From NCBI GenBank assembly GCA_034520725.1, contig JAXHNH010000001.1:186001-250000 (forward strand): 64,000 nt of DNA, given 5' to 3'. The translations under genes were made by a program, and so were the position numbers. Position 1 is the stretch's first letter, and every line of letters begins with the position of its first letter. This stretch comes from Gracilimonas sp034520725 (GTDB lineage: Bacteria > Bacteroidota > Rhodothermia > Balneolales > Balneolaceae). Positions 54,766-62,797 of this stretch are shown piece after piece. The notes beneath the pieces are model-generated. The model did no database searches. It had not been told where the DNA came from and saw nothing but the letters and a program-made list of their open reading frames with translations.

Positions 54766-57318
54766 TTATGCTACTTCAGCTCTAAGAACTTCTAACGGGG
54801 GTTTGTTATGCATTCCTCGCGTGTTTAACAGACCAATAAGCAACACCAGAGCGGTAAGAATGATTACCTCTATTCCAATAATAAAGAAATCCGGAACAAA
54901 ATTGATCTCAAAGTAAAAATATCCTATCAGGTAACTTGCGCCCAGTGAGAGAATCAATCCGGTCATTGAGGCCATGATCCCAAGCAAGGCATACTCTATG
55001 ATCTGAATTTTGATTACCTGTCTTTTTGAGGCTCCCAGTGTTCTTAAAAGCACGGCTTCCCTGATTCTCTGAAAACGTGAAGTTGCTGCTGAACCGGCTA
55101 ATACGATCAAACCTGTGATAATGCTGAATAGTCCAATGAATTGAATTACAAAGGTCACTTTATCCAGAAAATTTTGAACGGTTTCAAACACAAGTCCCAC
55201 ATCTATAGCTGAAACATTCGGATAAGCCTGGACCAGTTCTTGTTGAAGTTCAAGAGATGAATCCCGTCCGTCAGTTTTAATAGTTGTGGCGAAAAATTGC
55301 GGGGCATTATCAAGGACACCGGCAGGGAATACCACAAAAAAGTTTGGAGAGGGTTGATCCCATTTTACGCTTCTTGTGCTGGCAATATAAGTCTGTATTG
55401 GAATACCCTGAACATCCCAGGTAAGGGTATCACCAATGGATGTATCGAGGTCTTCCATTTGATCAACCTCAACTGAAATGGGTACGATCTGATCAAAGCC
55501 TTCTGCTTGACCGATCCATTTGCCCTCAACTATGGATTCGGTCGGCAGTAACGAATCACGATAGGTGGATCGGTACTCACGGTTCAATGCCCAGCCCCGG
55601 GGATTGGTCGTGCTGTCGTCTCGTAATTCTTCGGGAGTCATTCCGTTAATGGATTGTATCCTCATTGTCACGATCGGTACGTTTTGGAGGATCTCGTGCC
55701 CGTTTGATCTTATAACCTCGTTCACTCCATCATTTTGATCATACTGAATATCATACAAGGCGAGGTTTGGCAGGTCTTCCTGTCCACCAAAATCGATTTG
55801 ATCAAGCAGCATATCCTGTGTCAGATACAGGGAACTGATCATAGTTACGCCCAGACCAAAAGTGAGTAACAGGGTTGTGGTCTGATTGTTAGGTCGGTAG
55901 AGATTTGCCAATCCCTGTCTAAGTTCATATGAAAAACCGGCGCGTAAAAACTTCCGTGAACCCTTCATGATCAACTTAGCAAAGCCGGTTAGTAGGAGAA
56001 GGCAGGCCACTAAACCGCCAGTGAATGCCAGGGAGGGTAATATTTCACCGATCATAAACCAGGCATAGGTGGTTACAAATACCAATAAAACAGCTGACAG
56101 GGTTATCTTGGTGTTATTCGACAGTAATTGAGACAGGTTGATCTGAATGCTTCTGATAGAATATAGTGGGGAAATCTTCTTCACGGCTAAAAGTGGGAAT
56201 AGTGCAAAGAGGATAGATATGACTAATCCGGTTCCAATACCGATAGCAATGGAAGTCCATGATATATAAAGTTCTATATCTACCGGAAGAAAATCCTGAA
56301 CAAGAACGGGTAAATACATCTGAATACCAGATCCAATCATAGCTCCCAACATAGAGCCCACTAAGCCCATAGAAGCAGCTTGTATCAGGTAAATGAGTAG
56401 GGCCTGATTTGAAGATACACCCACGCAGCGCAGTACTGCCACGGTATTAATTTTTTGCCTGATGTATACAAAAATAGAACTGGCTACCCCAATGCCGCCA
56501 AGTAGTAGGGCAATAAATCCTATAAGATTTAAGAAATTGGATAAATATAAGATGGCTTCACCGACTTCTTCCTCGCGTTCTTCAACTGTGTCATAGCTAA
56601 ATCGGAGGCCCTGTTCGTCTTGCAATTTATCGAGCCGATCATCCACATAAGCCATGTCTGTACCAACCGGGAATTTATGCCAGGATACATATTCAAGCCG
56701 GCTCCCTCTTTGAAGAAGGCCGGTAGCTTCTACATTTTCTTTTGGTATGAAGATCCTGGGTCCAAAAAAGGAGGCGGCCACAGGTTGTCCGGGTATTTCG
56801 ATCAGTGTTCCCTCAATTTCATAGGTAACTTGTCCGATTTTAACGGAATCACCGGGCTGCAGATCGAAAAGTCTCATGACGGGTTCGTCTACCAATGCAC
56901 CTCCATTTGTCTGAAAAGTTTGTGCTGCAGAGGATGGTTCAGTGATCAGGTCTCCATAGAAAGGAAAATATCCTTCTATGGCAGTTATCTGTGAGAGCCT
57001 TGTGTTCCCGTTCTCCGGGAAAAAAGCCATTGAGTTGAATTCAAGTGCTGTTGAAACATTCCCTCCCAGTGAATCGAGTACGGCCTGCAGTTCTTCCTGA
57101 AATGGAGCGTTGCGTTCCACCTCAAGGTCAGCCCCAAGTAATTCTTTGGCCTGATTCTCAATACTGCTGTTCAGGTTTGATCTGAAGGATGTGATCGCAA
57201 CCTGAGCTGCAACTCCTACAATAATTGCAGCCATAAAAAGAAATAGCTTGGAGCGATGCGATCTTGAATCACGCCACGCCATTTTAAATGTCCAAAGCAA
57301 AGACTTTCGGTTACTCAT
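54766..57318 (-). CDS. ybbP: FtsX-like ABC transporter permease (YbbP type)
   Basis: 850 aa. The N-terminal helix (LFLFMAAIIVGVAAQVAITSF) is followed by a periplasmic MacB-like domain (~45-240), a block of three helices of the FtsX domain (LIGFIALLLGGIGVASSIFVYIRQK, then VLRCVGVSSNQALLIYLIQAAS), two central helices, a second large periplasmic part (~500-700) and a second FtsX block (ETVQNFLDKVTFVIQFIGLFS ... LRTLGASKRQVIKIQIIEYALLG). This is the duplicated 10-helix layout of E. coli YbbP. It overlaps the ATPase gene by eight bases. The transported substrate, possibly lipid-related, is unknown. Confidence 0.9.
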   Translation of the reverse strand: MSNRKSLLWTFKMAWRDSRSHRSKLFLFMAAIIVGVAAQVAITSFRSNLNSSIENQAKELLGADLEVERNAPFQEELQAVLDSLGGNVSTALEFNSMAFFPENGNTRLSQITAIEGYFPFYGDLITEPSSAAQTFQTNGGALVDEPVMRLFDLQPGDSVKIGQVTYEIEGTLIEIPGQPVAASFFGPRIFIPKENVEATGLLQRGSRLEYVSWHKFPVGTDMAYVDDRLDKLQDEQGLRFSYDTVEEREEEVGEAILYLSNFLNLIGFIALLLGGIGVASSIFVYIRQKINTVAVLRCVGVSSNQALLIYLIQAASMGLVGSMLGAMIGSGIQMYLPVLVQDFLPVDIELYISWTSIAIGIGTGLVISILFALFPLLAVKKISPLYSIRSIQINLSQLLSNNTKITLSAVLLVFVTTYAWFMIGEILPSLAFTGGLVACLLLLTGFAKLIMKGSRKFLRAGFSYELRQGLANLYRPNNQTTTLLLTFGLGVTMISSLYLTQDMLLDQIDFGGQEDLPNLALYDIQYDQNDGVNEVIRSNGHEILQNVPIVTMRIQSINGMTPEELRDDSTTNPRGWALNREYRSTYRDSLLPTESIVEGKWIGQAEGFDQIVPISVEVDQMEDLDTSIGDTLTWDVQGIPIQTYIASTRSVKWDQPSPNFFVVFPAGVLDNAPQFFATTIKTDGRDSSLELQQELVQAYPNVSAIDVGLVFETVQNFLDKVTFVIQFIGLFSIITGLIVLAGSAATSRFQRIREAVLLRTLGASKRQVIKIQIIEYALLGIMASMTGLILSLGASYLIGYFYFEINFVPDFFIIGIEVIILTALVLLIGLLNTRGMHNKPPLEVLRAEVA

Positions 57319-58039
57319 GAGATCTAATTAGGCGCACTTTCAGTTTCAATTTCAGCATGGGTGTCTTTATTGATTTGTCCATTTCTTGAAGACTTATGAT
57401 CCGGTCACATTTTTTCGCGAGTTCCAGATCGTGAGTAACCAAGACAAGAGTTGTGCCTTGTGTTTCATTCAACTCAAAGATCAAATTTTCTATGTATTCG
57501 CCGGTCTCAGTATCCAGGTTACCGGTCGGTTCATCCGCAAACAGGATCTTAGGGTTATTAATGAACGCCCGCGCTATTGCCACACGCTGTTGTTCACCTC
57601 CTGATAGTTGAGTAGGGTAGTGATGCGTACGGTCACCCAGGCCAACACTTTCCAGTAATTCCCGGGCTCTTTCGCGGACACCTTTGGTAGCCTCTCCTCG
57701 CAATTCAAGTGGAACCATGACGTTCTCAATAGCTGTTAATGTGGGAACCAACTGAAAGGTTTGAAACACAAATCCAACATGTTGGTTACGGACCTTAGCT
57801 CTTTCATCCTCATTTAAAGGATTGAGTGGAATTCCGTTTAGTGAGACCGTACCAGAGGTGGGGCGGTCCAAGCCGGCACACAAACCAAGCAGGGTTGTTT
57901 TACCTGAGCCCGAAGGACCAACAATGGCACAGGATATCCCTTCCGGAATTGAAAAATTAATATCGTTTACGACCGTTAAGGTCTTGGTTCCACTTTGGAA
58001 TTTTCGGTATAGCTGATGAACTTCGAGTATATTTGACAC
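57311..58039 (-). CDS. ybbA: ABC transporter ATP-binding protein (YbbA/LolD type)
   Basis: 242 aa cytoplasmic ATPase partner of the YbbP-type permease. Walker A is GPSGSGKTT, the Q-loop is FVFQTFQLVP, the signature is LSGGEQQRVAIARAF, Walker B is ILFADEPTGNLD, and the switch is LVLVTHDLELA. It belongs to the MacB/LolD/FtsE branch. The start is a GTG at 58039. Its stop overlaps the permease start by eight bases. Upstream and divergent lies the TesA-type esterase, the same order as in E. coli tesA-ybbA-ybbP. Confidence 0.94.
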   Translation of the reverse strand: MSNILEVHQLYRKFQSGTKTLTVVNDINFSIPEGISCAIVGPSGSGKTTLLGLCAGLDRPTSGTVSLNGIPLNPLNEDERAKVRNQHVGFVFQTFQLVPTLTAIENVMVPLELRGEATKGVRERARELLESVGLGDRTHHYPTQLSGGEQQRVAIARAFINNPKILFADEPTGNLDTETGEYIENLIFELNETQGTTLVLVTHDLELAKKCDRIISLQEMDKSIKTPMLKLKLKVRLIRSHE

Positions 58040-58151
58040 GTCTTTGTTTTTTTGAATGATACCGACCCAAACAACGGTTTAATGAAGAAACATTCCTTTA
58101 AAGTTTCATAAATAATACGACCTTTAACCTAAATTGTTATCAGAGCAATAC

Positions 58152-58775
58152 ATGAGATCATTATCAATCTTTATTTTCATCATTATTCTACCTGCTTTTT
58201 CTTCTGTTCAGGCTCAGAGCTCTGATCAAAATAGCATCTTATTTTTTGGAGACAGTATCACAGCCGGTCTTGGTGTTGATAAAAGTCAGGCCTTTCCTGC
58301 ACTAATACAGCAAAAAGTTGATTCTGCCGGAATGAACTATGAAGTAATAAATGGTGGTCTTAGTGGAGAAACCTCGGCCGGGGGATTAAGACGAATCGAT
58401 TGGGTGCTGCAACGAAAAGTCGACGTATTTGTGCTTGAGTTGGGGGGCAATGACGGGCTAAGGGGTATTGAGTTGAGTTCCACGAAAGATAATCTGCAGC
58501 AGATCATTGAGAAGGTTAAGGCAAAATATCCGGACGTGCAGATTATACTTGCCGGAATGCAGGTACCTCCTAATCTGGGTCAGGAGTACACAAAACAATT
58601 TGAGAGCATGTATCCGGAATTGGCTGAAGTAAACGACCTCCCGTTAATCCCGCTGATACTAGACAAAATTGGTGGTAACGAGGACTTTATGCAGGGCGAT
58701 GGAATCCATCCAACACCAAAAGGTCATAAGGTGATCGCTGAGACAATTTGGAAAAAACTGGAACCTCGACTTTAA
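58152..58775 (+). CDS. tesA: Periplasmic arylesterase/lysophospholipase TesA-type
   Basis: A 207-aa SGNH hydrolase. The signal peptide is LSIFIFIIILPAFSSVQAQ. Block I is FFGDSITAGLGVD with the nucleophile Ser, block II is INGGLSGETSAGGL with Gly, block III is LELGGNDGLRG with Asn, and block V is DGIHPTPKGH with Asp-His. It closely matches E. coli TesA in order and size. It hydrolyses acyl-CoA, lysophospholipid or aryl esters in the periplasm. The ATG at 58152 is preferred over a TTG six codons upstream because the signal peptide starts there. It diverges from ybbA. Confidence 0.93.
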   Translation: MRSLSIFIFIIILPAFSSVQAQSSDQNSILFFGDSITAGLGVDKSQAFPALIQQKVDSAGMNYEVINGGLSGETSAGGLRRIDWVLQRKVDVFVLELGGNDGLRGIELSSTKDNLQQIIEKVKAKYPDVQIILAGMQVPPNLGQEYTKQFESMYPELAEVNDLPLIPLILDKIGGNEDFMQGDGIHPTPKGHKVIAETIWKKLEPRL

Positions 58776-58869
58776 ATGTTTTACTATTTCAAGCTTGTTA
58801 TCTCAACCTTTTTAAAACAAATTTTCAACCGTACTTTAAACTCAATATTGAATTGAAACACAAGACCTC

Positions 58870-59763
58870 ATGATGAAAAGATGTTTAATTCTGATGGTTT
58901 TGCTCCTTTCAGGACCAACCATTCTTGCACAAGATTCGCTGCTGAATTATCAACCCAAAGTACTGTTGGTGACTGCTCATCCTGACGATGATGCCTTATT
59001 TTCCGCTACCATTTTTAAAACCACCAAGTTGTTGGGAGGAAAAGTTGATCTGGCGCTTATGACCAACGGAGAGGGTGGATATACCTATTCCACACTTGGG
59101 AATTATGTCTATAATAAGGAGCTGGATAAAGAAGAGATAGGGCGCCAATATCTGCCCGGAATTCGGAAGCAGGAATTGATGGCCGGTGGTGAAATTGTTG
59201 GGATCAGGAATTACTTTTTCTTTGATCAGCCTGATTTCTACTACACTGAAGATGTGCAAGAGACTTTAGAAAAGTGGAATACTGATTGGGTGCACGAAAG
59301 GCTGGTTCAGATCCTGAAAGAAGGAGATTATGATTTTCTGTTCTTGATGTTACCCTTCGATGAATTCCACGGGCATCACAAAGCTTCTGCTGTGCTTGGT
59401 CTGCAGGCTATGAAACAATTACCTGTTAATGAACGCCCAATTGCGCTAGAGGCATTTATCAGAAGAGGAGACAATCCGGGAGTCGATTTTACAGAAATGA
59501 AAGGATTCCCTGATACAAAAGTGAAAGAAGACGTGCTCTTTGAATTTGACCGCAGTCAGACTTTCGGTGCCAACGACCGTCTTAATTATAACATTATTTC
59601 GAATTGGGTGATCGCTGAGCATAAATCCCAGGGAACCATGCAACTACTTATGCAAACCGGTGATAAAGTGGTTGAACAATACTGGTATAATGAAATCAAC
59701 GGTGAAGATAAACTTCAGAAAGCGACTGCCTTCTTTGAAGCCGTTAACGCAGCTAAGCCTTAA
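58870..59763 (+). CDS. Secreted PIG-L family deacetylase
   Basis: A 297-aa zinc-dependent N-acetylglucosaminyl-type deacetylase. The signal peptide is CLILMVLLLSGPTILAQ. The metal site and catalytic base are in LLVTAHPDDDALFSATIF (AHPDD motif) and HGHHKASAVLGLQAM (third ligand); LALMTNGEGGYT and RKQELMAGGEIVG are also typical. Export argues against the cytoplasmic BshB role in bacillithiol synthesis, though the enzyme family is the same, so a glycan or other N-acetyl substrate outside the cytoplasm is more likely. It lies 94 bases after tesA. Confidence 0.9.
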   Translation: MMKRCLILMVLLLSGPTILAQDSLLNYQPKVLLVTAHPDDDALFSATIFKTTKLLGGKVDLALMTNGEGGYTYSTLGNYVYNKELDKEEIGRQYLPGIRKQELMAGGEIVGIRNYFFFDQPDFYYTEDVQETLEKWNTDWVHERLVQILKEGDYDFLFLMLPFDEFHGHHKASAVLGLQAMKQLPVNERPIALEAFIRRGDNPGVDFTEMKGFPDTKVKEDVLFEFDRSQTFGANDRLNYNIISNWVIAEHKSQGTMQLLMQTGDKVVEQYWYNEINGEDKLQKATAFFEAVNAAKP

Positions 59764-59831
59764 TTTGATTAATTGTTATAGGTATAATGGTTTTTTATAT
59801 CTCCAATTAGACATTACACCGTTAACTGACT

Positions 59832-60560
59832 TTATTTGATGAAATAGCTAATGTTGATGTTGGAACGAACCTCTACGGTCTGAGCAAAATCCATCATAGT
59901 TGCATCAGCTGACATTGACATCATTTCCATGGAATTCACTTTTCTGGGAACGCTGACCTGATGATCTGAGTAATTGATGGTATAGATATCTCCTACTTCA
60001 ATACCGGAAGTTTCAGCGATCAATTCTGCTCGTTCTTTTGAAGCTTTAATGGCTGAGATCAGGGCTTTTTCCTTCCCACCAGCTATTTTGGTAGAGGAAA
60101 ATTGCCCATTGAAGGTGTCAAAATTGTTTTCGATCAGTGTAAGCTGAATACGCTCATATATGTCGAAATCATTGAAGGTTATACTCACCGATTGATTTGT
60201 GCTGGTTACATACTGCGGTTCCTGATTATTGTAGCGATTACCGTTGACCTGTCGGCGGTTCATTCGTATCGGTTCGAAGTCAATATTTTCTTCTGTTATA
60301 TTTAGTTCCTTAAGCAATCCGGCTAACACGGATTCTTTTTCCTTGTGCAATTCGTAGGCTTCCTGAGGTGTTTCGGCTTCAGCGTTTATGGTTACGTTAA
60401 ATATGATGAGATCCGCAGGCAGTAATTCTGATGCGCTCATATTGATTGTGATAGTTCGTTCCGAAACAGGCTTTTGAGCCAGTGTAGTGCAGCTTATTCC
60501 GAAAATAAGCAAACTTACCGTTAGTGTGATCTTCCCCAGTTTATTTCCATTCCAATCCAT
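59832..60560 (-). CDS. SIMPL-domain (DUF541) secreted protein
   Basis: About 242 aa. A leader (GKITLTVSLLIFGISCTTLAQ) is followed by the SIMPL domain: RTITINMSASELLPADLIIFNVTINAEAETPQEAYELHKEKE, SVSITFNDFDIYERI, ALISAIKASKERAELIAETSGIEVGDIYTINYSD. DUF541 proteins form periplasmic oligomers; E. coli YggE is linked to oxidative-stress protection. The ATG at 60560, with AAGGA about 10 bases upstream, is chosen over an ATG at 60605. It overlaps the end of the preceding membrane-protein gene by 20 bases and is the last of a four-gene minus-strand operon. Confidence 0.88.
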   Translation of the reverse strand: MDWNGNKLGKITLTVSLLIFGISCTTLAQKPVSERTITINMSASELLPADLIIFNVTINAEAETPQEAYELHKEKESVLAGLLKELNITEENIDFEPIRMNRRQVNGNRYNNQEPQYVTSTNQSVSITFNDFDIYERIQLTLIENNFDTFNGQFSSTKIAGGKEKALISAIKASKERAELIAETSGIEVGDIYTINYSDHQVSVPRKVNSMEMMSMSADATMMDFAQTVEVRSNINISYFIK

Positions 60561-61161
60561 ATTGCCGTTTGATCCTTTGTACGTCTTCATAATTTTTTCC
60601 TTCATTTAGTTTAAAAACCCGACTTCCGAGCTGGTCAAATTCATTTACATTGAAACCTGCCTTGTACCAACTTTCTAGTACGTCATAATATTGTTGGTGT
60701 TTGTGTTTGTTTTTAAGGAGTATTCCGAAATCAGACTCTTTCTTTCCGTTGATAACCTGAATATGAAGGAGGGTTCTATGCATCCCAAAGTTAAGTGACT
60801 TCATCAGGTAAATATTGATCTCAGTCTCTTTGTCAATATAGATAGGAGAAGACGGATATTTTTCAGGATTCTTTTTAGGCTTTAATGCAATTCTCTGTGG
60901 AGAAATGGTCACCTTGCCTGCATGGCGGCTTAGGAACAGTGAAATAAATGCAAAGCCATAGCCCAATATTATTATAACTCCCAACAGGAAATCACCCCAG
61001 GAAGGAAGGTTAAGATCTAAATACTCGAGGGTGTAAATGCTAAACAGTACAGCAATTGCAACGCCCATTCCAACCCGGTATTCGATCGTTTCAGGATAAT
61101 AAGGTTTATAGGAAGGTTCATCCTTTCTAAAAGATGGCTTTAAAAGATCGAATTGATTCAT
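60541..61161 (-). CDS. Two-helix membrane protein, paralogue B
   Basis: 206 aa. A polar N-terminus is followed by two membrane helices (VGMGVAIAVLFSIYTLEY and FLLGVIIILGYGFAFISLFL), then a soluble PH-like beta domain: GKVTISPQRIALKPKKNPEKYP, SPIYIDKETEINIYLM. The C-terminus is WYKAGFNVNEFD...RVFKLNEGKNYEDVQRIKRQYGLEW. It is clearly homologous to the neighbouring gene 61238-61846, sharing the KPKK...SPI block and the FKLNEGKNY end. The family is not recognised. It lies between its paralogue and the SIMPL gene in one operon. Confidence 0.7.
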   Translation of the reverse strand: MNQFDLLKPSFRKDEPSYKPYYPETIEYRVGMGVAIAVLFSIYTLEYLDLNLPSWGDFLLGVIIILGYGFAFISLFLSRHAGKVTISPQRIALKPKKNPEKYPSSPIYIDKETEINIYLMKSLNFGMHRTLLHIQVINGKKESDFGILLKNKHKHQQYYDVLESWYKAGFNVNEFDQLGSRVFKLNEGKNYEDVQRIKRQYGLEWK

Positions 61162-61237
61162 GACCCAGTAAAATCTATTATTAAATTTGAAGAAGGTTTA
61201 GGAAAAGAGTATATCCGGTGACTTTGTATCATTCGGT

Positions 61238-61846
61238 TTATTGCCAATCTAGTCCATATTCTTGTTTAATTCTTTGTATGTCTGCATAATTTTTTCCTTC
61301 GTTAAGTTTGAAAATCCGTTGTCCCAAATGATACTCTTTGACAGGATATCCAGCTTTATACCACCTATCGAGGATCTTCAGATATCGGTTTTCCTCTCCA
61401 CGATTTTTTATAGTCAAACCAAAACTAGCTTCATCGTTTTCTTGCTTCACTATAAATTGCATGATCACATAAGACGACCACCAACGAAAGGACTGAATGA
61501 TGTTAATCTTAAGTTCAGTAATTTCAGTCAAATCGATAGGGGAATCAGGAAAATCATTCCGATCCTTTTTGGGCTTAAGCTTTATCCCATCATCCTGAAG
61601 GATAACTTTACCAAAATTTCGACTGTAAGAAAATGGAATATATGCCAAACCAAATGATATAAAAGCTAAAATAAAGCCTGGAATTACAAACCAATCATAT
61701 CCGAAATCGTCAGCTAAAGTAGCGCCCATGTAAAAAATAAAATAGATGACCATACCTATTTTAAATTCCTTTGTCTGGGTAAACGTTAGTCTTCCCGTTA
61801 AAGAATCTTTTGAACCCTTAATTTTGTTAAGTGTAAACTCATTCAT
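61238..61846 (-). CDS. Two-helix membrane protein, paralogue A
   Basis: 202 aa from the ATG at 61846, which aligns with the start of its paralogue (MNEF versus MNQF). Two membrane helices (IGMVIYFIFYMGATLA and WFVIPGFILAFISFGLAYIPF) are followed by a PH-like beta domain (GKVILQDDGIKLKPKKDRNDFP, DSPIDLTEITELKINII) and the end RIFKLNEGKNYADIQRIKQEYGLDW. The start overlaps the stop of the GDSL lipoprotein by eight bases. Function unknown; together with paralogue B it looks like a recent tandem duplication that has since diverged, most strongly in the helices. Confidence 0.7.
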   Translation of the reverse strand: MNEFTLNKIKGSKDSLTGRLTFTQTKEFKIGMVIYFIFYMGATLADDFGYDWFVIPGFILAFISFGLAYIPFSYSRNFGKVILQDDGIKLKPKKDRNDFPDSPIDLTEITELKINIIQSFRWWSSYVIMQFIVKQENDEASFGLTIKNRGEENRYLKILDRWYKAGYPVKEYHLGQRIFKLNEGKNYADIQRIKQEYGLDWQ

Positions 61847-62558
61847 GATCCTGTACAATTTTGATTACTGTTGGCAGTATTTTTTCCACCCACATTGCAT
61901 ACATTTTTGCGGAGGGATGAAGATCATCTGTAGCTATAAGAGTCGGGTCATTTTCAGCCAGTTCAAATATCTCTGTTATATTAATAAAGGGAATCCCGAA
62001 ATCTGCAGCAAATTGTTTAGCCAGATTATTATAGATGTCGATCTCCTGTCGTATCACTACGGGGTTTCGTGACTGACCAAAAGGAGTGACCCCGTAGTTC
62101 GGTACTGAGATTACCATCACTTTTGAAGTATCGCCACTCGCAAAGGTTATTGCCTGATCCAGTAATTCATTGAATTCGGTTTTGTATAACTCGATATCCA
62201 ATCCCTGATATTGATTGTTTACTCCAATCAGCAATGAGACGAGGTCGTAACCGGAATCAGGTTGAACTTCATTTATCCCATTTTTGAGATCAGTTGTTGT
62301 CCATCCGTTGGTTGCTATTACGGCGGTGGTGTCGATGGTGTAACCTCTTGCAGTCAAAGAATCTGTAAGTTGATGAGGATAGTTATTATCTTCCTCGATC
62401 CCTGTTCCAATTGTGTATGAATCTCCCAGTGCGAGATAGCGTATGGGCGCAGAAATGTCTGATTCTGTGGTATCAATTTTTGAGTTACAAGCAGTTAGAA
62501 GAATCAGAAACAGAAAGAAAGGTAATTTTTTGAGCGAAAAATATTCGTCTAGAGACAT
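61839..62558 (-). CDS. SGNH/GDSL-type esterase lipoprotein
   Basis: 239 aa. A leader with lipobox (LFLILLTACNSK) is followed by block I (YLALGDSYTIGTGI) with the nucleophile Ser, block II (VIATNGWTTTDL), block III (LLIGVNNQYQG) with Asn, and block V (DDLHPSAKMYAMW) with Asp-His. It is therefore an outer-envelope esterase or lipase. The ATG at 62558 is chosen because the signal sequence starts there; the open frame to 62651 adds an unlikely extension. It is the first gene of the four-gene envelope operon. It is distinct from the TesA-type enzyme at 58.2 kb. Confidence 0.9.
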   Translation of the reverse strand: MSLDEYFSLKKLPFFLFLILLTACNSKIDTTESDISAPIRYLALGDSYTIGTGIEEDNNYPHQLTDSLTARGYTIDTTAVIATNGWTTTDLKNGINEVQPDSGYDLVSLLIGVNNQYQGLDIELYKTEFNELLDQAITFASGDTSKVMVISVPNYGVTPFGQSRNPVVIRQEIDIYNNLAKQFAADFGIPFINITEIFELAENDPTLIATDDLHPSAKMYAMWVEKILPTVIKIVQDHE

Positions 62559-62797
62559 TAGAATATGATTTGGGTGTTTGTAATAATAATATTGAAGTAT
62601 TAGGCAAGCACAGGATTCAACCCTAAATAAAATAAGTGGAAGCGCTTGCATTTATGCTTAAAACAGACTTTTATTTGGACTATGATACGTAATACGGCTA
62701 AAAATCAAAATTATCTAGTCGAAAATGCGTAAAACAAACTGATTGATATCGTATATATCGAGGGTCTTTCTTAATTATAACTTAAAGGATCAATAAT

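Noticed and set aside
58870..59763. PIG-L deacetylase as bacillithiol enzyme BshB
   Set aside because: It has a clear signal peptide, whereas BshB acts in the cytoplasm, and no other bsh gene is adjacent.
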